Shown one piece after another: positions 1-7,990 of a DNA stretch of 64,000 nucleotides. Every line of letters starts with the position of its first letter. Position 1 is the stretch's first letter. The stretch is taken from assembly GCF_015159595.1 (NCBI RefSeq), contig NZ_CP063304.1, forward strand, positions 3,348,001 through 3,412,000, given 5' to 3'. This stretch comes from Blautia liquoris. Its GTDB lineage: Bacteria > Bacillota > Clostridia > Lachnospirales > Lachnospiraceae. The notes below the pieces were generated by a model, which was not told the DNA's origin, ran no database searches, and saw only the letters and a list, made by a program, of their open reading frames with translations. The position numbers and the translations under genes are program-made.

Positions 1-1481
1 TCATAAAAGCTCTGTGCGGTTCTGCTGTCGTATTTGCCCTCCCACAAATGCAGAACGTTTTCAAAGGTCTTGTACCCTACTATCCTGCCGTCCTCTAAAG
101 TAAGTTCAGTATAATCATTATTGAAAATACTCTTTATATACTCTGTGCGGTCTTTGTTATCAGGATTACGTTCATAATAATCTTTGATTTCTTCCAGACT
201 AGCCGACAAATGTGGTGTCGTTCTGAGAATTTCATTGATTACTTCATCACGTCCAAAGAACGGAAGGCTTTTATCCTCGTGTGTTCTGTCGTAATACTCT
301 AAGCGAATATCACTTCCGCTTTCACGATTTCCTGTGCCGAGCTGCGAAGGGAGTTCATCAGACGAACCCATTTCATCATATCCTCCGCTTTCATCTGTTC
401 GGTCACTCCCTCTTTCTGTGCCATCTGGCTCAGGATTGTTTCCTCCATCTTGCTGGCTCTCTGTTCCACTTCCGCCAAGTGCTGTGTCAGTTCGCCCCTC
501 GTCAGGAGATTGTAGTAAAGGACTCTGTGATGTTCCTTCAGAAACTCTCTCCTCATCTGAGCGTATCTGCCCAAAGTCACTTCCGGCTGCTGTGGAAGTT
601 TCAGGTTTGGAAGGCTGTAATCGCCCACCATCGTGTAGGTCAGTTCGTTCATTGTCCAAACTCCTTTCGTCGTTATTTTCAACCTTATTGTATTCATTTC
701 TGTCCTGACCGACAATTATGCGATTTTGACGGTTGAGTGCAGTAATTGTTTTAGATATTTCCATCAATCCCATTTCTGCAATATCACTGGTAGCAAATCC
801 AAGTGCATTGAGTGTTTCCTGCGTATTGAAATTGGTAACATCTCTGAAATCATCAAGTTCAAAATAACCATCCGTATCGATGCCAAGCCTTGACATCATC
901 ATATATGCCACACTGTTTGCTACAACATTTTTATAAATGGAAGCCACAATATCCTCTTCCACTTCCTCAAATGAACTGCCCTCGGTTGCATAGTAAAGGT
1001 CTTGCAGATAATCAGGGATATTATCCTCTGCCGCATTTCTTGCTGCTTCCATAATTGCTTCGGCAAGACTGCTCTTATTCTCAATCTCTCCGAAAGTGCT
1101 TTCCAATGTTTCAATCACATCAGCTTCGTATTCCTGACGCATATCCCAAATCGGGACTGTTCTTGAATATCTGCTTTCGTGAGTATCTGAAATGTCAAAG
1201 TAATGTGTCAGTCTTTGCCGTGAACGGTTTTCATCAGCAAAAACAGCAATACCTCTTGCACCTCGGTTGACCCATCTGCCAAAAATTTTGTTCCACTGCT
1301 CTATCTCAAGAACCGCTGTTGCATCAGGTCGCTGTGCATATACAAGAAGCTGTTCGTCATAACGTAACTTATAATTTCGGCAAGCCGAAGCTAAGAATGC
1401 CTGCCAGTTCTGAGGATTTGACACAACCGTTTTGCAGGTGCGGTTGTAAAGCTCAGAAATAAGGTCATATTTTCGTGCCAT
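1..1481 (-). CDS. Large ICE-encoded polyvalent protein, N-terminal part (runs off the left edge)
   Basis: An open frame runs from the ATG at 1481, with GGAGGT at 1491-1496, to position 1 without a stop, so at least 493 residues are seen. The protein begins MARKYDLISELY and has a folded-looking N-terminal section (about residues 1-260). An acidic, Gly/Ser/Thr-rich segment (about 277-395) looks disordered, and sequence with more ordered composition follows. This resembles the very large polyvalent proteins (often with helicase or methylase modules further on) of Lachnospiraceae conjugative elements. That assignment is from memory of the family, and no catalytic motif lies in the visible part. 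It is the last visible gene of a compact set of small ICE genes. The disordered segment is exactly the part overlapped by tnpV in another frame. Confidence 0.8.
   Translation of the reverse strand, partial: MARKYDLISELYNRTCKTVVSNPQNWQAFLASACRNYKLRYDEQLLVYAQRPDATAVLEIEQWNKIFGRWVNRGARGIAVFADENRSRQRLTHYFDISDTHESRYSRTVPIWDMRQEYEADVIETLESTFGEIENKSSLAEAIMEAARNAAEDNIPDYLQDLYYATEGSSFEEVEEDIVASIYKNVVANSVAYMMMSRLGIDTDGYFELDDFRDVTNFNTQETLNALGFATSDIAEMGLMEISKTITALNRQNRIIVGQDRNEYNKVENNDERSLDNERTDLHDGGRLQPSKPETSTAAGSDFGQIRSDEERVSEGTSQSPLLQSPDEGRTDTALGGSGTESQQDGGNNPEPDGTERGSDRTDESGGYDEMGSSDELPSQLGTGNRESGSDIRLEYYDRTHEDKSLPFFGRDEVINEILRTTPHLSASLEEIKDYYERNPDNKDRTEYIKSIFNNDYTELTLEDGRIVGYKTFENVLHLWEGKYDSRTAQSFY
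299..652 (-). CDS. tnpV: TnpV-family protein, nested in another frame of the large ICE gene
   Basis: This 117-residue protein starts MNELTYTMVGDY at the ATG at 652, with AAGGAG at 661-666 and an 8-nt spacer. It ends at the TAG at 299. It is recognisable as the transposon-encoded TnpV family (PF14198), first known from Tn4451-type elements; its biochemical role is not established. It is predicted to be mostly helical (for example the EVEQRASKMEETIL section) and is rich in Met, Lys and Glu. It lies wholly inside the 1-1481 gene on the same strand, shifted by one base. Both frames are open over all 354 bases, so this is a true dual-coding candidate and not a disrupted host gene. A longer version starting at 715 is possible but has no ribosome site. 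Confidence 0.82.
   Translation of the reverse strand: MNELTYTMVGDYSLPNLKLPQQPEVTLGRYAQMRREFLKEHHRVLYYNLLTRGELTQHLAEVEQRASKMEETILSQMAQKEGVTEQMKAEDMMKWVRLMNSLRSSAQEIVKAEVIFA
661..666 (-). promoter_or_regulatory. Internal Shine-Dalgarno site for tnpV
   Basis: AAGGAG lies 8 nt upstream of the tnpV ATG and inside the coding sequence of the large ICE protein, where it encodes part of GluArgSer. Its presence at the right distance supports independent translation of the nested frame and decides the start at 652. Confidence 0.75.
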
Positions 1482-1496
1482 TACTCTTGCACCTCC

Positions 1497-1796
1497 TTAT
1501 CGCTGTTTTTCTCTGTTTCTGGTCTTGTTTTTTGACGGTTCGGATTGATTGATAGGTTCAACTTTGCTTCCATTAAGCTCCATTTTTTCAGCAAACTCGC
1601 ATATATGATAGCAGCAATTCCCGACGTACAAATGGTAGTCATCAATATACTTGCACACTCTGTCTGCTGTGTGTCCATCACGAAAAGTAATCCTGATTAT
1701 TCCACCATCGGGAATATAGAATTTTAAGTTGTAATGACTGTCTATAAATCGAATTTGCTTTTCCTGCGGCTCTGCTCTATTCTCCTGTTGCTTCAT
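1497..1796 (-). CDS. Small conserved ICE protein of unknown function (99 aa)
   Basis: The start at 1796 is set by GAGGT seven bases upstream, inside the end of the preceding gene (20-bp overlap). The middle (about residues 15-75) is a compact alpha/beta-looking domain with motifs FYIPDGG, YIDDYHLYVGN and CYHICEFAE. The C-terminus is a charged Lys/Arg/Asn tail. The YIDDYH...CYHICEFAE pattern is recalled from small Lachnospiraceae ICE proteins next to the large polyvalent gene (possibly an LPD-type domain), but I cannot name it with certainty. It is probably cotranscribed with the genes on both sides; its stop is 15 bases before the next start. Confidence 0.75.
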   Translation of the reverse strand: MKQQENRAEPQEKQIRFIDSHYNLKFYIPDGGIIRITFRDGHTADRVCKYIDDYHLYVGNCCYHICEFAEKMELNGSKVEPINQSEPSKNKTRNREKQR

Positions 1797-2037
1797 TTTC
1801 CTTACCTCTCATTTTTGTTGCTTCATCAGAACCGCCGCCCAAATACGAAAAGAGTTTACCGGACTTTGTATTCTTCTGAAGCTCCATAATCACACCCATA
1901 TCAGGAATCGTGATATTCGGGATTTTCAGGATTGCTTCCATATCAAGCTGCTGCAACTTTTTCTCCGTATCACAACCGGAGTCAAAGAGTTTATTCAGCA
2001 CCTTGACCTTATTCTGAAAAGTTGCTTTGTCTTTCAC
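1777..2037 (-). CDS. Small ICE protein of unknown function (86 aa, GTG start)
   Basis: The frame starts with GTG at 2037 behind a strong GGAGGT and encodes MKDKATFQNKVKVLNKLF. The protein is helical in appearance, with charged residues at both ends and a central hydrophobic IPNITIPDMGVIMEL stretch that is too polar for a membrane segment. No family is recognised. It sits between two other small genes with 12 bp upstream and a 20-bp overlap downstream, so it belongs to the same ICE transcript. Its small size and strict packing suggest an accessory conjugation or regulatory role, but nothing in the sequence proves that. Confidence 0.72.
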   Translation of the reverse strand: MKDKATFQNKVKVLNKLFDSGCDTEKKLQQLDMEAILKIPNITIPDMGVIMELQKNTKSGKLFSYLGGGSDEATKMRGKENEATGE

Positions 2038-2049
2038 GAAAATACCTCC

Positions 2050-2346
2050 TTAGTTAATGTTGATTACAATAGAAATACTCCCGCTCTGTTCTTCTTTCTG
2101 CGGATTACGTGAATACTCAGGAAAAAGGGACTGTACTCTCTGCCTTGCCCTGCGTATGGTTTCAAAACAAGGAAGTCCGTATGCTCGGTAATTAAATACA
2201 ATATCCTCAAGCGGAAGATTTCCGGCAGGTATATATCCGTACCGATTGTAATAATGCAAAATAAGAAGCATATCATCATACCTCGACATCGGGCATTCCT
2301 TTAAGATTTCAAGCACTCGGCTCTCCACCGTTTTCTGTTGTTTCAT
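2050..2346 (-). CDS. Small conserved ICE/phage-type protein (98 aa)
   Basis: GGAGGAACATT precedes the ATG at 2346. The protein (MKQQKTVESRVLEIL) has a helical N-terminus, then a segment resembling small helix-turn-helix-like phage proteins (YDDMLLILHYYNRYG, then FETIRRARQRVQ), and a polar Ser/Ile-rich tail. The basic ETIRRARQRVQ helix could contact nucleic acid; this is inference. It is the first gene after the terminator-like hairpin that follows the adhesin transcript, so it may depend on read-through or on an unseen promoter. Confidence 0.72.
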   Translation of the reverse strand: MKQQKTVESRVLEILKECPMSRYDDMLLILHYYNRYGYIPAGNLPLEDIVFNYRAYGLPCFETIRRARQRVQSLFPEYSRNPQKEEQSGSISIVININ

Positions 2347-2362
2347 AATGTTCCTCCAAAAA

Positions 2363-2393
2363 TTAAAGGGACAGAGTTTTTACGCTCTGCCCC
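2363..2393 (-). terminator. Terminator after the adhesin/micropeptide transcript
   Basis: On the minus strand GGG-g-CAGAG pairs with CTCTG-t-CCC around a short loop (arms 2385-2393 and 2368-2376). A T-rich stretch TTTAATTTTT follows. It lies between the 29-residue peptide gene and the next small gene and may be leaky. Confidence 0.6.
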
Positions 2394-2417
2394 GACTGGT
2401 TAATGTTCGCTTGTTAC

Positions 2418-2507
2418 TTACTTCTTACGGTTTTTAACCTGAAGAAAGATAAAGCCACCGACAATAACGGCAACTAATGCGATAGCGATAATTGTCTTTG
2501 CTTCCAT
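2418..2507 (-). CDS. 29-residue single-pass membrane micropeptide coupled to the adhesin gene
   Basis: The ATG at 2507 shares its A with the adhesin stop codon (TAATG), and GGAGAG about nine bases upstream lies inside the adhesin tail. The product is MEAKTIIAIALVAVIVGGFI followed by FLQVKNRKK: one hydrophobic helix (about residues 5-22) and a positively charged C-terminus. It is therefore probably an inner-membrane peptide with its C-terminus in the cytoplasm. It is too short for default gene callers. Translational coupling to the surface protein suggests a role in its export, anchoring or stability; this is inference. Confidence 0.68.
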   Translation of the reverse strand: MEAKTIIAIALVAVIVGGFIFLQVKNRKK

Positions 2508-5500
2508 TACTCGTTACTCTCCTTTTTCTTCTTTTTGTGTGCAACAACAGAAGTTACAGCGATACCGACAGCAGAAAGTCCGGCAAGGACATACCAAAGT
2601 TTCATATTGGTATCATCTCCTGTTTTCGGCGTATCTCTTAACTCATTGTGCATTTTTACAACGGCTGTTTCATCAAGTTTGATAGTAACATTCTGGTCGG
2701 CAGGTGTGATATATGCGGCAGATGCATTGTTTGCCACTTCTGATATGGTATATTCGCCAATACGAAGTCCCTCAATCACGATTTCGCCATTCTTATCTGT
2801 TTCAAATGTCATATCATACCCGTTTGCTCCGGTTACTCTGAACGCAAAACCTTTGACCTTACCGTCTGAAGATGTCTTGACGATTTTCAGTGTTCCACGC
2901 ATAGCTTCATTGATAAATCCAACTCCAGCCTTATTCTCAACGGAATAAGTTGTTTCGTCTTTCTCAATGAAAACAGAGTATTCTCCCTTATCAAGCAGGA
3001 AGCCCTCCGGTGCTTTTGTTTCACGGACAATATATTTTCCGTAAAGCAGCTCTTTCATCTCATAAATTCCGGTTTCAGTTTCTTCAAGATTTCCGATAAG
3101 TTCATCTCCATCATCAATCTTTCCGTTCTCATTGGTGTCCTTATATACCTCAAAGGTTGCACCCGTAAGCTTGTTATCCGGATATTCAGCGTCCACCTTC
3201 GTGAGTCTGATATTGCCGTGAACATACTCATTGACAATCTCAATTTCAACTACCTGCTCGGCTTTGCTGATATTGACCTCATACGCTTTTTCATCAAGAA
3301 CAAATCCCTTTGGCTGCTCGATTTCTCTTACAATCCATTTGCCATAAGGAACTTTTGCAAAAGAAAAACTACCGTCTTTTTCAGAGGTAGTCGTCATAAG
3401 TGCAGTATCCTTTGTAAATTCTGTTTCTTCGGCTTTGAAGATACCGATAACAGCACCCTCAAGTGCTTCTCCATTCTCGTCAATCTTCTTACCTGATACA
3501 GAACCATAGATAAGTTCATTCTTGATTTCTTTTCCGTCATTCACTTTGATTTCAACCGTTGCGGTATCCTGACCTGCGTATTCAAATACAACCGGATACT
3601 TCGTATCAGAGAGAATATAATGCTCATCGGTTGCAGTCTCTTTGACATAGTATTTGCCAAACGGAAGGTCTGACTTCATAACAACTGTTCCATTTTCATT
3701 TACGCTGACAATCTCAATCAGTCCATCAGCCGGAATAACTGTACCGCTTGCAGATACAATATCTTCTGCGGCATAAAGACCAAAGCTGATGTTTTTGATT
3801 TCTCCGTTATCGCCAATATCAAATGTCTTATCCTTTTCAATGGCTTTTGCAAGGCTTACCTGCACTTTCTGTCTTTCGTTATAGAACGATGTGGAAGTTT
3901 CGGTAACAGAGATATTCTGACCTGCATAAGTAAGCTCAACCGTATGTGTTTCGCCACTCACTACCATTCCATAAGGTGCGGTAATTTCCTTGACCTCGTA
4001 TTTTCCGAGATAAAGTTCTTTGCTCTTAACAAATCCATCGGAGCTTGTTGTGATAGTATCTACCACTTCGCCCTTTGAATAGCGGAGTGTACCGTCCGGT
4101 GTGCTAATATCTTCCGCAGCACGGACTTCATAAACTGCACCCTCAAGTCCTGACACTTCATAAACAGGCTGATAGATAACATCACTGTCCTCAGAACCAC
4201 TTACATTGACACCACTAAATACTTCTCCGGTCTTTTCAACCGTGATAGTACCTTTCTGTGCCATATTCGGTTTATTGACTTTCACAACAGTTACGCCGCC
4301 TTCCTCTGTGGAATTTTCTTCGGTAATATCAAAATATACCGGAGTATCATCAAGTACATATCCGTATGGAGCTTGTACCTCTACGATAGAATATCCCTTG
4401 CCGTAATCCAGTTTCTCAGGTGTGACAAGAGAACCATTTGCGTCGGTATAGAACACATCAATCGTGGTCGGTGTCGGATAAGTAAAGGTCATTTTGACCT
4501 GATTGCCCTGCGGGTCGTAAATCTTAAATCCTGCTCCTGCATACGGAATACTCTTTCCGCTTTCTGCGTCCACCTTGACTACATTGACAAAGCTCTCGAA
4601 GTTACGGTTATTGATGAGATAACGATAAGTCTGTGCGTTCTGTGAAATAAACACATCAAAATCATCCATCATCTCTCTGCCTTCCCAACCGGAAGTCTGG
4701 TGTACGGTATAAATACCATACGGCATATCTTTTGTCTGACCGAAGCCATTTTCATCGCAAACAATGGTATCTCTCTCATCTTTATTTGCTGCGTCATAGC
4801 TTCCGGCAGATTTCAGATAAATCTCAAAGGAAGCACCCTTTTCAGGTGTTTCAATCTTTGTTTCTCCGTCATCGGTATGTTTGATGATAGCCACATTGCC
4901 TTTGATTACCTGCTCGGTTACATCATTGGAAGTAAGGTTGTGTTCCACCTCATAAAGTTTCGGGTCTGCACCTACTTCATGGATAGTCTTATCAAGCAAA
5001 TATCCCTCTGACGGTGTAATTTCTCGGATTGTCCAGTCGGTATCACAAACATATTCTTTGGTAGTGAACTGACCATTTTCATCAGTAACATATTCATCTA
5101 CAAGCGTTTCGCCCTTATAGATACCGTAAACTGCTCCTGAAAGTTTGGCATTACCCTGTGCTTCGCCTTTTTCAGCGTCACTCTTTGTTACTGTTACAGT
5201 AAACTTCTTCAAAATGTTATTGAAGTTTCTTGTGGTTACTTCTTTCCACTTCACTGGTGCAGTCTGATTTTTTGGCACAACATAACGGATAGCTGTGTCT
5301 ACTTCTTCAAGGGTATATGGTTCAGAACCACTGATAAGCACATCTTTGAAAGTTGCCACACCGTCTTTGTCCGTAACTGCATACTGGTCAACAGCATCAC
5401 CGGAAAGAGAAGTACCGAAAAGATGGAACTTCACACCTTCAACAAGGTTATCTTCTGAGGACTTCACCACCTGAAGGTCGCCACGCTTCAATTTGTTATT

Positions 5501-6757
5501 GAAATTGACCTTTGCAACCTGCCCTGCCACAACAGTAACTCTATGTGTTTCCTGCGGCTCATACTTATCGTATGTCTGCTCGGTTACGGTATAGATACCC
5601 GGCATAAGGTTATCAATCTGGAACTTACCGCCATTGGCTGTTGTAACTGTCTGATTGATACCGTTTCCAGTAATCGTGAAGTTAATACCGTCAACTTTTC
5701 CGTCCTCACTGGTCTTTACAATCTGACAAGAACCATAGCTGACTTTCATCTTCACATAACCGTTGATACTGTCGCTTACTTCCTGAGCATAGCTGACAAC
5801 ATCCTGCACACTGGAGTTCTGACCGTGTTTACCCTCTGACCATACAACCACACCTCTGCGGACTGCATTTTTCTTCGTTGCGGTAATGGTAAATTCCTTA
5901 CTCGGTGCAGTATCCATAGAAACAGTAAGTTTGTTACCATTCACTGAAAAGCTCACTCCACTGATACTTGCTTTGAAATTATATTTGGACAGCACATTAT
6001 TGGAGTCTGTCAGAGTAGTTGTGTACTTACTTCCGTTCCACTCAAGTTCTATTGTCTTTGCTGAACCGGATGATTTATTACAAAAGCTCGGTATGGTCGC
6101 ATGGTTCTGTACACTCTGCACCATACTGTTGTAATAACTGAAAATCTTATTGCGAAGCGGATGCTTTGCATTGATGACATCTTTCACATTGCTGCAACCA
6201 CTGGCTGCTACATGATTGAAGTTTGCATCACGCTCTCCGATAACAGTTTCCCAAATAAGAAGCTGTGTGGCATAAGCCTGTGCAATGCTGTTTGCTGCCG
6301 CTTCATTCTGTGACCTCCAAGAAGTCGAGATTGTCCCACGATAGCCATACTGTAAAATACGACCAACGAAAAGACGGATTTCATCTCCGGAAATAACCCC
6401 ATTGGCTGCAAGGTTATTAAAATAATTTTCGTCATACTTATTCATTGTCTGACCGACCTTGAGCGAAATTCCCGGCTCAATACAATAAGCAACATTACCT
6501 GAGTATGAGCCAATAGCCTTAAGATTGGTAAAATTGGAACGTCCGGTATGCCAACCATTTTTCAAGGTCAAATTGCTGTGTCCCCATACCCCATCGTAAT
6601 TAGCATCGCCATCACGAGGGAAATCGACCATATAAACATCGGCTTTTTCTCCCGAAGCAGCATATGCTGTTGTCGAGCCAATGCCTGCAAAAGTGGTCAC
6701 ACACATAAGGGTCGCCAAGAAAAGCGACGTGACTCTTTTGAATTTTGACTTTATCAT
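2507..6757 (-). CDS. LPXTG-type thioester adhesin with about ten Cna-B/SpaA repeats
   Basis: A secreted, wall-anchored surface protein of 1416 residues. The start at 6757 is chosen because AGGAGG lies at 6765-6770; a longer frame to 6790 lacks a ribosome site. It has a signal peptide (1-34, cleavage near AYA-ASG) and an N-terminal thioester domain with Cys92 (YCIEPG) and Gln165 (ATQLLIW), which should form the internal thioester used for covalent host binding. About ten Cna-B/SpaA-like domains of about 95-125 residues follow, many with repeat-end motifs such as YGKYIVRE and APEGF...L, expected to form isopeptide bonds. The end is TPKTG, a hydrophobic helix and a Lys-rich tail, a class of sortase signal. 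It is ICE cargo probably used in attachment to host or donor cells. Confidence 0.9.
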   Translation of the reverse strand: MIKSKFKRVTSLFLATLMCVTTFAGIGSTTAYAASGEKADVYMVDFPRDGDANYDGVWGHSNLTLKNGWHTGRSNFTNLKAIGSYSGNVAYCIEPGISLKVGQTMNKYDENYFNNLAANGVISGDEIRLFVGRILQYGYRGTISTSWRSQNEAAANSIAQAYATQLLIWETVIGERDANFNHVAASGCSNVKDVINAKHPLRNKIFSYYNSMVQSVQNHATIPSFCNKSSGSAKTIELEWNGSKYTTTLTDSNNVLSKYNFKASISGVSFSVNGNKLTVSMDTAPSKEFTITATKKNAVRRGVVVWSEGKHGQNSSVQDVVSYAQEVSDSINGYVKMKVSYGSCQIVKTSEDGKVDGINFTITGNGINQTVTTANGGKFQIDNLMPGIYTVTEQTYDKYEPQETHRVTVVAGQVAKVNFNNKLKRGDLQVVKSSEDNLVEGVKFHLFGTSLSGDAVDQYAVTDKDGVATFKDVLISGSEPYTLEEVDTAIRYVVPKNQTAPVKWKEVTTRNFNNILKKFTVTVTKSDAEKGEAQGNAKLSGAVYGIYKGETLVDEYVTDENGQFTTKEYVCDTDWTIREITPSEGYLLDKTIHEVGADPKLYEVEHNLTSNDVTEQVIKGNVAIIKHTDDGETKIETPEKGASFEIYLKSAGSYDAANKDERDTIVCDENGFGQTKDMPYGIYTVHQTSGWEGREMMDDFDVFISQNAQTYRYLINNRNFESFVNVVKVDAESGKSIPYAGAGFKIYDPQGNQVKMTFTYPTPTTIDVFYTDANGSLVTPEKLDYGKGYSIVEVQAPYGYVLDDTPVYFDITEENSTEEGGVTVVKVNKPNMAQKGTITVEKTGEVFSGVNVSGSEDSDVIYQPVYEVSGLEGAVYEVRAAEDISTPDGTLRYSKGEVVDTITTSSDGFVKSKELYLGKYEVKEITAPYGMVVSGETHTVELTYAGQNISVTETSTSFYNERQKVQVSLAKAIEKDKTFDIGDNGEIKNISFGLYAAEDIVSASGTVIPADGLIEIVSVNENGTVVMKSDLPFGKYYVKETATDEHYILSDTKYPVVFEYAGQDTATVEIKVNDGKEIKNELIYGSVSGKKIDENGEALEGAVIGIFKAEETEFTKDTALMTTTSEKDGSFSFAKVPYGKWIVREIEQPKGFVLDEKAYEVNISKAEQVVEIEIVNEYVHGNIRLTKVDAEYPDNKLTGATFEVYKDTNENGKIDDGDELIGNLEETETGIYEMKELLYGKYIVRETKAPEGFLLDKGEYSVFIEKDETTYSVENKAGVGFINEAMRGTLKIVKTSSDGKVKGFAFRVTGANGYDMTFETDKNGEIVIEGLRIGEYTISEVANNASAAYITPADQNVTIKLDETAVVKMHNELRDTPKTGDDTNMKLWYVLAGLSAVGIAVTSVVAHKKKKKESNE

Positions 6758-6780
6758 TGCGTTTCCTCCTGTAAAAATTG

Positions 6781-6807
6781 AAAAACACACCGTATTTCTA
6801 CGATGTG
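6781..6807 (-). terminator. Hairpin plus T-run in the adhesin leader (possible attenuator)
   Basis: On the minus strand CACATCGTA pairs with TACGGTGTG (arms 6799-6807 and 6786-6794, four-base loop) and is followed directly by TTTTT. It lies about 10 bases upstream of the adhesin ribosome site, so transcripts starting near the GAGATAG repeats must pass it. It could end parB read-through or attenuate adhesin expression. Confidence 0.5.
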
Positions 6808-6926
6808 CCTTTGTGGATTTTCTCTTACGACAAGATTTACCTGCCGAAAAACAAATGCGGATTTTTCGTTAATTTTTCATTTTAGCATACACCTCCAGTC
6901 TGTTCATACTGTGCGATTCCCCCTTA

Positions 6927-6970
6927 GAGATAGACATATACTTTGAGATAGTTATATTCAAGTGAGATAG
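6927..6970. repeat. Three phased GAGATAG direct repeats between parB and the adhesin gene
   Basis: GAGATAG occurs at 6927-6933, 6945-6951 and 6964-6970, spaced 18 and 19 bp, each followed by an AT-rich ATATA-like stretch. Regular spacing close to two helical turns suggests cooperative binding of a protein on one DNA face, for example ParB or a regulator of the adhesin promoter. The surrounding gap (6808-7042) has no gene. Confidence 0.55.
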
Positions 6971-7042
6971 TATATATCATTTTCGGTAGGTAAAAGTATA
7001 ACTAAGGGGTTAGAGTGTGAGAAAGGGGAACTGTAAAACAGG

Positions 7043-7990
7043 CTATCTGCTGTCACGCTCTGCACGGTTACGCAAAAACTTGTTGTAATGCTCCAATGCC
7101 TTGCAGACAAAATCCTCCGTCTGACTGACGGGAATGTTTTTCGGGATAAGCTGTCTTACTCTGTCGCCCCTCAACACGATTTTTTCCTTTTGGTTCGGCT
7201 TTTCCTCAGACATAACAGCGTGGATTGCTTCTGTTGTAAGGTTGCCCTCGTTGAATAACTTTCGCATACGGATTGTCTGGTCGTGTGACGGGGTAGCGTC
7301 ATTCAGGTCGATTTCGTCAACCACATCACGCTGACAATCTTCGTCAAGATAGGAAAGTTCTACGGCAGGACGCATTTTAATACGCCCCTCATCAACAAAT
7401 TCAAGCAGCTCGGGAACAAGGTTTGTCAGGCGGACATAACGCTGTATTTGTGTGTTACTGTCCTGACTCTCAGAAGCTAAAATCTCTCTTGATTTACCCA
7501 CAATAGAATTGTGTCCCACTGGGACTCCATTTTCTTTGCTCGGTCTGCCTGCTTGCCTTTTCATTGCTTCCAAACGCATTTTATAGGCAAAGGCTTTTTC
7601 ACTCGGCAATATCTCTGACCTCTGGAAATTACTTTCAACCATTAAAATGGTCGCTTCATCTCTGTTCAGGTCTACAATCTCACTTCTCAGGGTTTCAAAT
7701 CCTGCCAGTTCACGCGCTCGCTTTCGTCTGTGTCCTGAAACAAGTTCGTATCTGCCGTCCTCTTTCTGCCTTACCGTTGCCGGAGTAATAACCCCTCTTT
7801 CCTTGACACTCTCCACAAGCTGCATCATATCTTCATCGTCCCTGACCTTAAACGGGTGGTCGGGAAAATCATCAATCAGCTCCAATGGAATATCTCGGAT
7901 TTTTGAAAGCTGTTCTTCATCTCTCTGTGCCTGCGTGGTAAATAAATCATCGAGCTTCGTGAGAGTGAAGTCGCTCTTTCTTCCTGCCAT
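7043..7990 (-). CDS. parB: ParB/RepB/Spo0J-family partition protein of the ICE
   Basis: A 315-residue ParB-like DNA-binding CTPase family protein. The ParB N-terminal domain spans about residues 30-125, with the nucleotide-pocket motif SGHRRKRA (85-92) and ESNFQR (119-124). A helix-turn-helix region follows (about 135-235; LASESQDSNTQIQRYVRL) and a basic C-terminal tail. The start at 7990 follows AAAGGAGG with nine bases of spacing and overlaps the parA end by 44 bp, so the two are cotranscribed. Such pairs stabilise the excised circular form of ICEs; the exact role here is inferred from family and position. Confidence 0.9.
   Translation of the reverse strand: MAGRKSDFTLTKLDDLFTTQAQRDEEQLSKIRDIPLELIDDFPDHPFKVRDDEDMMQLVESVKERGVITPATVRQKEDGRYELVSGHRRKRARELAGFETLRSEIVDLNRDEATILMVESNFQRSEILPSEKAFAYKMRLEAMKRQAGRPSKENGVPVGHNSIVGKSREILASESQDSNTQIQRYVRLTNLVPELLEFVDEGRIKMRPAVELSYLDEDCQRDVVDEIDLNDATPSHDQTIRMRKLFNEGNLTTEAIHAVMSEEKPNQKEKIVLRGDRVRQLIPKNIPVSQTEDFVCKALEHYNKFLRNRAERDSR

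Noticed and set aside
281-736. Plus-strand open frame of 151 codons opposite tnpV
   Set aside because: No ribosome site, Cys/Phe/His-rich composition typical of antisense shadow, and both minus-strand frames here are better supported.
299-1481. Large ICE gene broken by a tnpV insertion (pseudogene)
   Set aside because: The host frame reads through the whole tnpV section without stop or frameshift, so it is an overlap and not a disruption.
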